Source of the DNA: an uncultured Collinsella sp.
Lineage (GTDB): Bacteria > Actinomycetota > Coriobacteriia > Coriobacteriales > Coriobacteriaceae
Direction of reading: 5' to 3'
NCBI GenBank assembly: GCA_959604825.1
Contig: CAUHCN010000020.1
Span: forward strand, 1 to 43,339
Length of the DNA stretch: 43,339 nt
Shown in pieces: positions 1 through 7,746 of the stretch (within the stretch, counting starts at the first letter, position 1; each line of letters starts with the position of its first letter). The notes under the pieces were generated by a model. It saw only the letters and a program-made list of their open reading frames with translations, did no database searches and was not told where the DNA came from. A program made the position numbers and the translations under genes.

Positions 1-877
1 CGTACGTCCCGTCGGCGAGGTCGCCCGCGTGCTGGGATGCGAGCTCGTCGGCGCGTTGAGCTTTAACTGATTCCGCAACGACAGAACCGTAGGAATAATT
101 CATATCAACGTAGCCGTTAACACCCGGAACAAGACCATCGCTAGCATATTGCCAAATACTGTAGTTGCCGGTGTAATCGCACTGATAGTTATACTGCGCA
201 ATCCAATGGTCCCATGCGGATGATTTAAACACCTGATCAGTCAAGACGTTGTTAAACCAATCCAGATTCGCGTAAATACCAACCGAATAACCAGCTTGAG
301 TAATACGGTTGCAAAAAATTGAGGCCCTGGATGCAATTCCAGCCTGTCGACCATCAGCGATAATAGAATTATCTTCAAGATCGTAATAAACGGGAAGCTG
401 CGGCGTATGTCCCGCCAAATTTTCGATCACAAACGAAGCTTCATCTGCCGCCTGTGAGTCATCCCACGCATATGAATATAAGTAAACGCCGTAAGGAATT
501 CCTAGACGTTCACACTCAGAGATATTCCGTTGAAATTGATAGTCAAGTCGGCCGTCGAAAGATGGAGCGCCGAAGCCAATTCGAAGAACGGCAAAATCGA
601 TACCAGAAGCCCTAACAGCTTCCCAATCAACTTTTTTTTGATGTTCGCTAACATCAATTCCCTCAGCAGTCGCCCCAGTTGGCAAATCCGTTATCGATAA
701 TGTCGAGATACCTTCGTCTTCAGATGCGTTAAGCGAAGAAACGATTTCGCCGTTTTCGTATCTCCACGAGTTTTCAACTAACGATCGCGGCGTTTCACCG
801 TAGCAAGGGTGCGCGAACGCAAGCCCAAATAGCAGTAAAGAAAGTCCAAATAGTATTTGTCTTTTTATTTGATGCAT
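1..877 (-). CDS. Secreted GH25-family lysozyme (partial, C-terminus beyond window)
   Basis: The reading frame stays open to the left edge, so the C-terminus is missing. I translated it directly: an N-terminal signal peptide (basic MHQIKRQ followed by a Leu/Phe-rich core ending near AFAHPCYG), a linker of about 50 residues, then a glycoside hydrolase family 25 domain. Its recognisable motifs are GIDVSEHQ at the first strand (catalytic-site Asp) and YYDLED (the DxE pair), with YGVYLYSYAW and VGIYANLDWF typical of the barrel. GH25 enzymes cut the beta-1,4 bond between N-acetylmuramic acid and N-acetylglucosamine of peptidoglycan outside the cell. ATG at 877 is preferred over ATG at 883 because an AAGGG Shine-Dalgarno lies 7 bases upstream of it. 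The last visible residues (LADGTY) resemble the start of a repeat or wall-binding module, and the DNA becomes GC-rich exactly there. The role could be wall remodelling or killing of neighbours. Confidence 0.9.
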   Translation of the reverse strand, partial: MHQIKRQILFGLSLLLFGLAFAHPCYGETPRSLVENSWRYENGEIVSSLNASEDEGISTLSITDLPTGATAEGIDVSEHQKKVDWEAVRASGIDFAVLRIGFGAPSFDGRLDYQFQRNISECERLGIPYGVYLYSYAWDDSQAADEASFVIENLAGHTPQLPVYYDLEDNSIIADGRQAGIASRASIFCNRITQAGYSVGIYANLDWFNNVLTDQVFKSSAWDHWIAQYNYQCDYTGNYSIWQYASDGLVPGVNGYVDMNYSYGSVVAESVKAQRADELASQHAGDLADGTY

Positions 878-936
878 GCACATACCCTTCGAACGAAAAA
901 CGTTGCAATCATATCAAATTGAGAGAGTTGCGACTT

Positions 937-963
937 GTTATATAAAACTTCTCATCATGTCAA
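937..963 (-). promoter_or_regulatory. Candidate sigma-70-type promoter of the GH25 lysozyme gene
   Basis: On the minus strand a perfect TTGACA (963-958) is followed after a short 15-base spacer by TATAAC (942-937), about 60 bases before the chosen start at 877. The short spacer lowers confidence. A second -10-like TATGAT lies closer to the gene without a good -35. Confidence 0.45.
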
Positions 964-1054
964 ATGCTAGGACACCGACCTAAACCCGGCCAATCGAGGG
1001 TTAACCTAAAGTGGAAATAACACTTTTAAATAGACAGGTACGGCAAAACAATAA

Positions 1055-1894
1055 TTAAATGCATTTCAAATCTGACAGATTATCCTGAAGTAATTCAAAC
1101 CGCCCATTTTCATACTTGCGGACAACGCAGCCTCTTCCGCTTAAATCCACGTCGTCGCCGACACGTAGAACCACATTTCCCAGGTCGGCACTAATTAACT
1201 CATCTTTACCAAAGCCACGAATCAATCGTTCAAGATAACAGCGGACCAGCTCTTCGACTTTACCGCAAGAACTCGCTTGCTCGAAACCATCGAGCATCAC
1301 ATTTGCAACATCAACGGGATAACTAATTAAATACGTGCTCGATTGTTCCCGAAAGCCATGAAGTAGCCCTAGGGAAGGAAGGATGTGGTCGAGCATGCGA
1401 ATTAGTTCTGGACATTCGGAATAATAAGAAAAGTCAGAATTACTTTGAATTGAGTCTCCGAGAGCAAATCCATTAACACATGTGTCCGTAGTACTATTTG
1501 CACCAAGAAGTCTTTTCGTAAGATTCGCTTCGAAATGACTGCGACTTGAGACCAAATTAATCCCTCTGCCATCAAGAAAAGGAACAATGGCCTTATCAGT
1601 CATCTTAAAAGTAATCCCATAATTTCGCAAAAACGTTGACATCGCATTATCCGTCGTAAGCAACCGTCTTAGATTGAAACTTGAATAATTCCCATCGTCA
1701 AATTTCAAACGTCGACATATATGATGGATAAATACGTAAACGCAACAATCCGAACTGAGAATTCTATCCCGCAATCTAACAAGAAGCGAATCGCAGTCGG
1801 ACAATAAAGCGTTATTTAATTCAAGTCTTCCCATACCGGCGATTTCTGCAAGCGACCGGGAAAGAGCTTGGCGATCATCGCTTCTTATAATCAT
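1055..1894 (-). CDS. Hypothetical protein, 279 aa, no recognised family
   Basis: This is an open frame of 279 codons from ATG 1894, with a TGGTGG purine-rich stretch just upstream as a weak ribosome-binding site. An in-frame alternative start at 1918 would add a hydrophobic MLFVWWLL segment. I do not recognise a domain. It is rich in Leu, Ser and Arg, has no signal peptide from the preferred start, no obvious membrane helix and no nucleotide-binding motif. The C-terminal 60 residues (around VVLRVGDDVDLSGRGCVVRK) look like a small beta-rich module. It sits upstream of, and in the same direction as, the lysozyme gene, with a 177-base gap that contains the lysozyme promoter, so the two need not be cotranscribed. 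The codon use is AT-rich, unlike the genes right of 4.2 kb, which suggests acquisition with the rest of the island. Confidence 0.65.
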   Translation of the reverse strand: MIIRSDDRQALSRSLAEIAGMGRLELNNALLSDCDSLLVRLRDRILSSDCCVYVFIHHICRRLKFDDGNYSSFNLRRLLTTDNAMSTFLRNYGITFKMTDKAIVPFLDGRGINLVSSRSHFEANLTKRLLGANSTTDTCVNGFALGDSIQSNSDFSYYSECPELIRMLDHILPSLGLLHGFREQSSTYLISYPVDVANVMLDGFEQASSCGKVEELVRCYLERLIRGFGKDELISADLGNVVLRVGDDVDLSGRGCVVRKYENGRFELLQDNLSDLKCI

Positions 1895-2297
1895 TAACAA
1901 CCACCACACGAACAACAAATCAAATCACTGACGGCTATAGCAAATCATACATGCGAAGAATAGATCAGAAATAGCAGTGAGGGCGCTAGCTTCGTTTAAG
2001 TTCGGTCTCCGTTGCACCAGTTGACAACAGGCGGCTACTAAACAATGTTTCAATGCCCCCGCATAAGGTTCCGCAAAGGCCACCCGATGGACGGCGTGAT
2101 CGTTTGAGTACCGGAAGGCGGAGACACACGAGACCATGAAATCGCCCCGACAAAAAATGTCCCAATGTTTCGCTTGCATCAGAGGCGTCTGGGGCTTCAT
2201 CGACAGAGTAACCTGGCTAACGCATTCAAGAAAAGTAGAGCGTGGTCTTCATGAATCAAACACCAGTAAGCAACGCTCGCACGTATCTTTGAATCTT

Positions 2298-2468
2298 CTA
2301 ATGAGCAAGAAGACAGGGATCTATGAGAGATTTAATAGTTCTTGGAAGCTGGGAATCATCGAAATCACCATCTTTATTCAAGAGAGAATCATATAGCTTC
2401 TTATCGTTCTGTCGCGAAAAGATATGAGTGACCAGATTGTCGCCGGAATTATAGTCCCCGGCGCGGAC
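2298..2468 (-). pseudogene. Possible gene remnant: start-less 57-codon coding-like stretch
   Basis: Reading the minus strand from just after a TGA (2471-2469) to a TAG (2300-2298) gives 57 sense codons with a protein-like, charged and balanced composition. It includes DYNSGDNLVTHIFSRQ and, near the end, a LPRTIKSLIDP stretch. There is no ATG, GTG or TTG near its 5' end, so as it stands it cannot be a normal gene. It could be the 3' tail of a gene cut by a deletion or frameshift. I do not recognise the family, and chance cannot be excluded for a frame this short. Confidence 0.3.
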
Positions 2469-2708
2469 TCACCTTATCTCCCCGGTGCGGGCTCGATATC
2501 CTCTCGGATATCTAATCGTCTTGGACTTTTTACCTGCCCAAGCAAAGTACAGCTTTTACGTGCCGCCTCACGGAGCTTAACTCAAGATTATTATCTAAAG
2601 CTCAAGCCACTAAAGCAAGCTACGCACGGGCGTGGTCAAATTAAATTCAAACCTGAGTCATCAATCGCATCTACCGTGGGCCGATAACGCCCGCCTCATG
2701 TGCTGCGA

Positions 2709-2714
2709 TATAAT
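2709..2714 (+). promoter_or_regulatory. -10 element (TATAAT) upstream of the DUF4869 gene
   Basis: A perfect TATAAT lies 43 bases before the GTG start at 2757. No good -35 is visible 16-18 bases upstream, but TG lies 3 bases in front of the hexamer, close to an extended -10. It is a plausible promoter for the two-gene unit 2757-4183. Confidence 0.4.
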
Positions 2715-2756
2715 CAATCTCACTAAATGCCAAATCAGCAAGCCGAAGGAGCCAAC

Positions 2757-3206
2757 GTGCTAACAATTCACTATGGTGATATGGAAAATGTTATCTACAA
2801 CACGTCGGTTTACTTCGATAACGTCTATTCGCCCCAGTGGTTTCAAGACTCTTTTGCTCAAAGGATCATTAAATCCATCGACAAAGGCACCGTGGTAGGC
2901 CCCAATGCAATCGATACCAAGATTCTAGGCATCATTCCCCCCGAGAAACTATCCAGCGGCACCAAAACACTGCTGCTTATGTACTTTATGCCGGAGAACG
3001 TATATAACGCCTCAAACTGTGGTGACAATTGTGCTTATTGGATTCTGCGAATCGCCGCGCAAAAAGACCTGACGATCAACCTCTACCACATAATGGATTT
3101 TGGGAACGGCAAATTCACGGCTGTCATTGCGAACACAGGCGATGTCGTTCACACGATGTTTGACCTTGTCCCCATAGCTGGAAAATGCCTAAGGGAGAAC
3201 TCCTGA
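2757..3206 (+). CDS. DUF4869 domain-containing protein (149 aa)
   Basis: I recognise the family from the N-terminal LTIHYGDMENVIYNTSVYF block, the central LGIIPPEKLSSGTKTLLLMY block and the NASNCGDNCAYWIL block. These match what I remember of DUF4869 proteins of about 150 residues found in gut Firmicutes and Actinobacteria. The function is unknown. Length is normal for the family. The GTG at 2757 is chosen over the in-frame ATG at 2727 because AAGGAG (2746-2751) sits 5 bases before it and the family begins with (M/V)LTI. Its stop codon shares one base with the start of the ATPase gene (TGATG), so the two proteins are translationally coupled and probably act together. No signal peptide or membrane segment is seen, so it should be cytoplasmic. 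The CGDNC pair of cysteines is a notable conserved-looking feature. Confidence 0.8.
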   Translation: MLTIHYGDMENVIYNTSVYFDNVYSPQWFQDSFAQRIIKSIDKGTVVGPNAIDTKILGIIPPEKLSSGTKTLLLMYFMPENVYNASNCGDNCAYWILRIAAQKDLTINLYHIMDFGNGKFTAVIANTGDVVHTMFDLVPIAGKCLRENS

Positions 3207-4183
3207 TGCGCGGATCATACAAGGTAATTATTCAAAATAACCGGGTTCAGTTTAAACTGACCATCAATAGAAATCTGACCATCATCCAAGGTAACAGTGC
3301 TACAGGCAAGACAACTCTGCTTGATATGGTGGCAGCTCACGAAGAGCTTGGGGCACAAAGCGGCGTAACAGTAAGTTGCAAAGTGCCCTGTAAAACAATA
3401 TCTGGAAAATATTGGCGCAGAGATCTCCAAGAGATTTCCAGCAGTATTGTTTTTATTGATGAGGGCAATATTTTTGTTCGATCAAGAGAATTTGCCCATG
3501 AAGCAAAACGTAGCTCAAACTACTACGTAATCGTCGCCAGAGAGTCACTGCGCCAACTGCCCTATAGCGTTGATGAAATCTACGGTCTTAAGAACACCAA
3601 CCGAACCACAACGAAGTATCCCGTTTACTCTCGTGTCTACACCTCTACATATCGTATTTACGGTGATACTGATTTTAGAGGCGAGAGGCCCGAGCTTGTC
3701 ATCGTCGAGGACACAAATTCGGGCTACGAATTCTTCAGTTTGCTATGCAAAAAAAGCAGCATTAAGTGCATCAGCGCGGGAGGCAAATCAAATATTTGCA
3801 ACTGCATTATGGACGCACCGGAAAACGACATCCTCGTGATTGCCGACGGTGCCGCCTTTGGACCAGAAATTGCGGAAGCAGCTGCTCTATCGCGCCGAAA
3901 GAACATCAAGCTATTCCTACCGGAATCGTTTGAATGGCTCGTGTTGAAGTCGGGATTATTCAACAGCAAACACATTAAGGACATGCTGCTTAACCCGGCT
4001 GAACATATCGAAAGCTCAAAATTCTTTAGCTGGGAGAAGTTCTTTACTGCAGAACTCATCGAATGCTCACGAGACACACGTTTTCGATATGACAAGAGCT
4101 GCTTGAACGAGGAGTACTTGAACCCCACCGCTCTTGCAGCTCTTGAGGATACTTTGCCGGAACTTGGCATTACTTCGCACTAA
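3206..4183 (+). CDS. P-loop ATPase with TOPRIM-like C-terminal half, partner of DUF4869
   Basis: The 325-aa protein starts with a short beta-rich lead and a Walker A motif at about residues 28-40 (IIQGNSATGKTT). A Walker B-like strand follows (SSIVFIDEGN, about 84-93). The second half has ELVIVEDTNSGYEFF (about 160-174), SAGGKSN (about 189-195) and DILVIADGAAFG (about 206-217). That order of Glu, GGK and Asp-Gly resembles the TOPRIM fold of OLD-type nucleases and DnaG, but the expected DGDxxG reads DGAAFG, so the second acidic residue is Ala. Similar genes are often labelled translation initiation factor 2, which the sequence does not support. The start at 3206 is supported by AAGGGAG 8 bases upstream and by the 1-base overlap with the DUF4869 stop; an in-frame ATG at 3185 lacks that. 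Its end overlaps the convergent glycosyltransferase by 4 bases. TOPRIM assignment is inference. Confidence 0.8.
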   Translation: MRGSYKVIIQNNRVQFKLTINRNLTIIQGNSATGKTTLLDMVAAHEELGAQSGVTVSCKVPCKTISGKYWRRDLQEISSSIVFIDEGNIFVRSREFAHEAKRSSNYYVIVARESLRQLPYSVDEIYGLKNTNRTTTKYPVYSRVYTSTYRIYGDTDFRGERPELVIVEDTNSGYEFFSLLCKKSSIKCISAGGKSNICNCIMDAPENDILVIADGAAFGPEIAEAAALSRRKNIKLFLPESFEWLVLKSGLFNSKHIKDMLLNPAEHIESSKFFSWEKFFTAELIECSRDTRFRYDKSCLNEEYLNPTALAALEDTLPELGITSH

Positions 4184-6666
4184 AACGAGAAGTACTCACT
4201 GTCGGAGGATAGGTTTGGTCCGAGCCACGGGTCGCCATCGAGGAAGAACTCAGGCCAGCGTTGCATGAACAGCGCTTGCTCACGTTTCCAACGGCGCAGC
4301 TTTTCCTCGTTGGCCTCTTCCCTGCCGCGCGAGGTGAACTCGTAGTGGTACAGCTCGGCATAGGGCGCAAAGATGGTGCGGTAGCCCACCTCCCACACGC
4401 GCAGGCAAAAGTCTGCGTCGTTAAAACCGACGGCGAATTCCTCGTTGTAGCCGCCGACCTGCTCAAATACGTCGCGTCGGACCATCTGGCAGGCACCCGT
4501 TACGGCGCTAAAGTTACCCGGACGTACGGCGCGGGCAAGATAGCCCTCGCGCTTTGCCGAGAAATCCTGGTTGGCATGGGCAAGTGCGCCACGCACACCA
4601 ACCAATATGCCAGCGTGTTGCACCAGATGATCGGCAAAATAGAGTTTGGCGCCCACCACGCCCGCATCGGGACGTTGCAGATAGCCCATCATCTCCTCGA
4701 TAAAATCGGGGCTTATGACCTCGGTATCGTTGTTGAGCAGCAGCAGGTAATCACCTTTGGCATGCTCCACGCCAAAGTTAATGATCTGGGAGTAATTGAA
4801 CTCGCCCGGCCAGTACACAACGCGCGCGCTACCTTTGCCCTCAGATGCCGCGACCACGCGCTCCGGCAGGGTTTCGTAATACGCAAACGTCTCCGGGGCT
4901 TCGCTGTTGTTCTCCACCAAGACGATCTCGTAGTTGGCATACGTGGCCTTCTGGGCGATCGACATCGCACAAGCATCGAGCGTCTCAACATGGTCCTTGG
5001 TGGGAATCACAATGCTCACCAGTGGCGCAGACTCCGGCAGCGCATAGCGCATGCGGTAGACAAACGGCGTCTCGGTCTCCTCGACCGTTCCGTGAACGCC
5101 CAGCGAGTCAAAGTGGCGCTGCAGAGCCAGGCGCCCGGCCTCGATGGCATACGGTTTGCTGTCGGCGGATCCGTCGGCGGTCGATCCCGGATGAACGCGC
5201 CAGTGATACAGCACGTGCGCAACATGCTCAAACCGCGCGTCCGCCGAAAGGCAGCGAAGCGTCAAGTCGTAGTCCTGGGCACCCGCAACGTCTTCCGGGG
5301 ACGTGCCAATACGATCGATTAGCGCCTTCTCCACCATCAGGAAATGCGTCACGCAGTTATGGCTATAGAGCAGATCGACGTTGAGCTGCGTCTTAAAGAC
5401 AGGCTGACCCCACTCCCCCGTTTTCTGGAACATGTCCTCGTCGCAGAACAGGACCTGGGGGCGCTCGCCCTCAGCCGCCTTATTCAGCGCGGAAACATAC
5501 TGGAATAACGCGTCCGGCTCCAGAATGTCATCATGGTCCAAGAACGCGATGTAGTCGCCCGTCGCTTGCTCGATACCTGCGTTGGTGTTGACCACAATGC
5601 CGCCGTTGCCGGGAAGCTCGATGCGACGGATGCGCTCGTCATTGGCGGCAGCCGCAAGATTGGCCACCGCATCCCATTCGGGCGAGGCGTCCATAAGCAG
5701 CAATTCCCAGTTGTCATAGCTCTGGGCTAGCACCGAGTCCAGCAGCTCGCGCAGGTAAACCCGATCAGTCTTGTAGCACGGCACCACAATGCTCACGAGC
5801 GGCCTATAGGCAAAGGCCGCCGAAGCAACACGCTGGCACGCCAGATCGCCCGGCTTTGCGCGATGCTGCTCAAACCAACGTCGATAAGCTGCGTCGTCAG
5901 CGCGTGCATCCTTCATGCGGTTCCAGCTGTCGTCGACCATGCCGTTGTACAGGCGACCATCCATGGCGCAAAACCCGCTCTGGATCTGCTCCGTGGGATC
6001 GCTCACAATCGCGATAAAATCTCGTATATCCTGAGGCATCTCAACGCTCAGATACGTTTTATTGACGCGGCAACCGTTGCACTGCGGCACATCGACCTGC
6101 GACTCAAACACATGCACGGTAGCATCGATGGCATTCATATGCGTATCGAAGATCTGGAGCTCAGGTGCGCACTGGGGTTCTCCCGCCCAGGTAACCTCAT
6201 AGCGCCACACCGCGCCGGCGTCTGCCGGTAAATAGCGAATGGTATCGATCTCGTAGCGACCGCAGCATTCGCCACGCTGCGCATCGCGGATAAGCGCGCA
6301 CAGCGCAGGCTTTGCTTTGTAGTTAACCTTGGATTCCAGCTTGGCCACGCGGCTATCGAGGCGAATAGAGCCCAACCTTTTGCCACCGGATGCAAAAACG
6401 ACATCCATCGACGAGCCATCCAAAAACGGAAGCACCAAGACGGCGAGCTCGCGCTCGTAATCGGAAACGGAAGGGCAAAGCGCCAGCACACGGCCATGAT
6501 CAACTGGGAGCACCAGCGACGGCACACAAGAACCGCTCGTCGTCGCATGGGCAAACGCTTGAGAACCCTCCCGCTCAATAAGCGCGGCGACATCCTGACC
6601 GGCAAAACGAAGCAGCACAAACAGACGACCCTGACTGCGGCAAAGCGCCAAACGCTTGATACTCAT
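4180..6666 (-). CDS. Two-domain family-2 glycosyltransferase (828 aa)
   Basis: The protein has an N-terminal region of about 285 residues without recognised motifs, then two GT-A fold family-2 domains. Domain 1 starts at PLVSIVVPCY (about 289) with the metal-binding DHDD at about 377-380. Domain 2 starts at PLVSIVIPTKDHV (about 548) with NNDTE at about 645-649 and a downstream acceptor-loop motif VGFNDADFCLRVWE. This layout is typical of rhamnan/O-antigen-type chain-building enzymes that add two sugars in alternation to a lipid-linked glycan on the inner face of the membrane. The ATG at 6666 directly abuts the stop of the preceding GT gene (TAGATG), so the two are coupled. It is the last gene of the five-gene minus-strand cluster and converges on the ATPase gene with a 4-base overlap; no terminator is visible between them. 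Donor sugar cannot be told from sequence. Confidence 0.88.
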   Translation of the reverse strand: MSIKRLALCRSQGRLFVLLRFAGQDVAALIEREGSQAFAHATTSGSCVPSLVLPVDHGRVLALCPSVSDYERELAVLVLPFLDGSSMDVVFASGGKRLGSIRLDSRVAKLESKVNYKAKPALCALIRDAQRGECCGRYEIDTIRYLPADAGAVWRYEVTWAGEPQCAPELQIFDTHMNAIDATVHVFESQVDVPQCNGCRVNKTYLSVEMPQDIRDFIAIVSDPTEQIQSGFCAMDGRLYNGMVDDSWNRMKDARADDAAYRRWFEQHRAKPGDLACQRVASAAFAYRPLVSIVVPCYKTDRVYLRELLDSVLAQSYDNWELLLMDASPEWDAVANLAAAANDERIRRIELPGNGGIVVNTNAGIEQATGDYIAFLDHDDILEPDALFQYVSALNKAAEGERPQVLFCDEDMFQKTGEWGQPVFKTQLNVDLLYSHNCVTHFLMVEKALIDRIGTSPEDVAGAQDYDLTLRCLSADARFEHVAHVLYHWRVHPGSTADGSADSKPYAIEAGRLALQRHFDSLGVHGTVEETETPFVYRMRYALPESAPLVSIVIPTKDHVETLDACAMSIAQKATYANYEIVLVENNSEAPETFAYYETLPERVVAASEGKGSARVVYWPGEFNYSQIINFGVEHAKGDYLLLLNNDTEVISPDFIEEMMGYLQRPDAGVVGAKLYFADHLVQHAGILVGVRGALAHANQDFSAKREGYLARAVRPGNFSAVTGACQMVRRDVFEQVGGYNEEFAVGFNDADFCLRVWEVGYRTIFAPYAELYHYEFTSRGREEANEEKLRRWKREQALFMQRWPEFFLDGDPWLGPNLSSDSEYFSF

Positions 6667-7734
6667 CTACACTTCTCGCTTTCCCAGGGCGTTCGCTGCC
6701 ATGCGTTTGCAGGCACCCAGGCGCCCAAACCTCAAGACGTCGTAATCGAACATGAGCTTTTTACATGCACGGGCATTGGGGGCCTTGCTGGTAAGCGCCG
6801 CACGCACCATAGCAGCAACAGAAGGAGCGCATTGTGCGAGCGCATCATCGCTGCCCACGGCAGAACTGGCAAGTGCCGTGGCAACGGCAGCAAACACCTT
6901 GCCGCAGTCCGAACCCAGCAACCTGAGCGCATCGTACAGCACCAGATCGCAGAGGAAGTACGCCAGGTCATCGGCATGTTGAGCATCGAGACCGTCGCGC
7001 TGCCAGTCAGCCAGCACCGCGGAGTAAATCTTCACGTGCTCCAGCAGGCGCGTCTCGTCGTCATAGCGCATGGTGTCCATGAGCGAACCCTTGCGCGCCA
7101 CGCGGTAGTCATACAGCTTGTTCGAGATAAGCGCGGTCTTATGCGAACGACCGTACACGGCAAAATCGAAGACCTGGTCCTCGCCATACTTAACGGTTTC
7201 GTCGAACACGATCCCGTTGTCCAGCAAAAACTCACGCTTGCAGGCGGTGCGCCATGCAAAGGGGCGAGACGCTTCCTTAAACAGCAGGTCAGAGCTATAG
7301 CCCACAAACGACACATCACGCGGGCTCAGCACATAGTTAAGCCACGGATACCCCGCCTCCAGCGGATACGGGTTCGCGCCAAAGGTCAAAACGTCGCAGT
7401 CCTCGCGCTCAAAGGCATCGACGATCACACGGCATGCATCGGGCGTAAAGCGGTCGTCGGAATCCAAGAACGCGACGATAGGCGCCGTGGACGCAGCGAT
7501 GCCGGCATTACGTGCACTCGACAGGCCACCGTTCTCCTTATCGACCAGGGTAAAGCGCGCGTCCTTTTCGCAATAGGCAGCCGCAATATCGCGCGAACCA
7601 TCCGGCGAGCCATCGTTGACCAGCACGCCCTCCCAATCGGGCATGTCCTGCGCAAGCAGCGAGTCCAGGCACCAGGCCAGGCACTCCTCCACTTTATAGA
7701 TGGGAACGACAACGGAAATCTTGGGGGTAACCAT
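6667..7734 (-). CDS. Family-2 glycosyltransferase, type A (355 aa)
   Basis: GT2 start motif ISVVVPIYKVEECLAWCLDSL near the N-terminus, nucleotide-binding VNDGSPDGS, the SSARNAGI helix and the metal-binding DSDD at about residue 92-95 are all present. The C-terminal half carries a GEDQVFDF motif seen in surface-polysaccharide transferases. The enzyme should move a nucleotide-activated sugar onto a growing glycan at the cytoplasmic membrane. ATG 7734 is preferred to the in-frame GTG 7740 because AGGAG lies 9 bases before the ATG but only 3 before the GTG. The protein aligns by eye along its length with the product of 8940-9980, so the two are paralogues. It is separated by 12 bases from the preceding GT gene and abuts the double-GT gene. 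Confidence 0.88.
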   Translation of the reverse strand: MVTPKISVVVPIYKVEECLAWCLDSLLAQDMPDWEGVLVNDGSPDGSRDIAAAYCEKDARFTLVDKENGGLSSARNAGIAASTAPIVAFLDSDDRFTPDACRVIVDAFEREDCDVLTFGANPYPLEAGYPWLNYVLSPRDVSFVGYSSDLLFKEASRPFAWRTACKREFLLDNGIVFDETVKYGEDQVFDFAVYGRSHKTALISNKLYDYRVARKGSLMDTMRYDDETRLLEHVKIYSAVLADWQRDGLDAQHADDLAYFLCDLVLYDALRLLGSDCGKVFAAVATALASSAVGSDDALAQCAPSVAAMVRAALTSKAPNARACKKLMFDYDVLRFGRLGACKRMAANALGKREV

Positions 7735-7746
7735 AATCACTCGCTC

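Larger units (their letters stand above)
1895..2756. other. Gene-poor, probably decayed stretch of the AT-rich island
   Basis: No convincing complete gene is visible. Short frames exist on both strands (for example minus 1925-2200 and plus 2136-2396), but they overlap each other, lack ribosome-binding sites and show no family. A start-less coding-like stretch on the minus strand (2298-2468) is listed separately. Two imperfect 15-bp direct repeats occur at 2456-2470 and 2480-2494 (2 mismatches), immediately followed by a perfect small hairpin at 2495-2512 (GATATCC / GGATATC, loop TCTC). Confidence 0.5.

Noticed and set aside
3206..4183. Translation initiation factor 2
   Set aside because: No GTPase G-domain motifs (NKxD, DxxG) or IF2 domains; the P-loop and C-terminal TOPRIM-like order do not fit.
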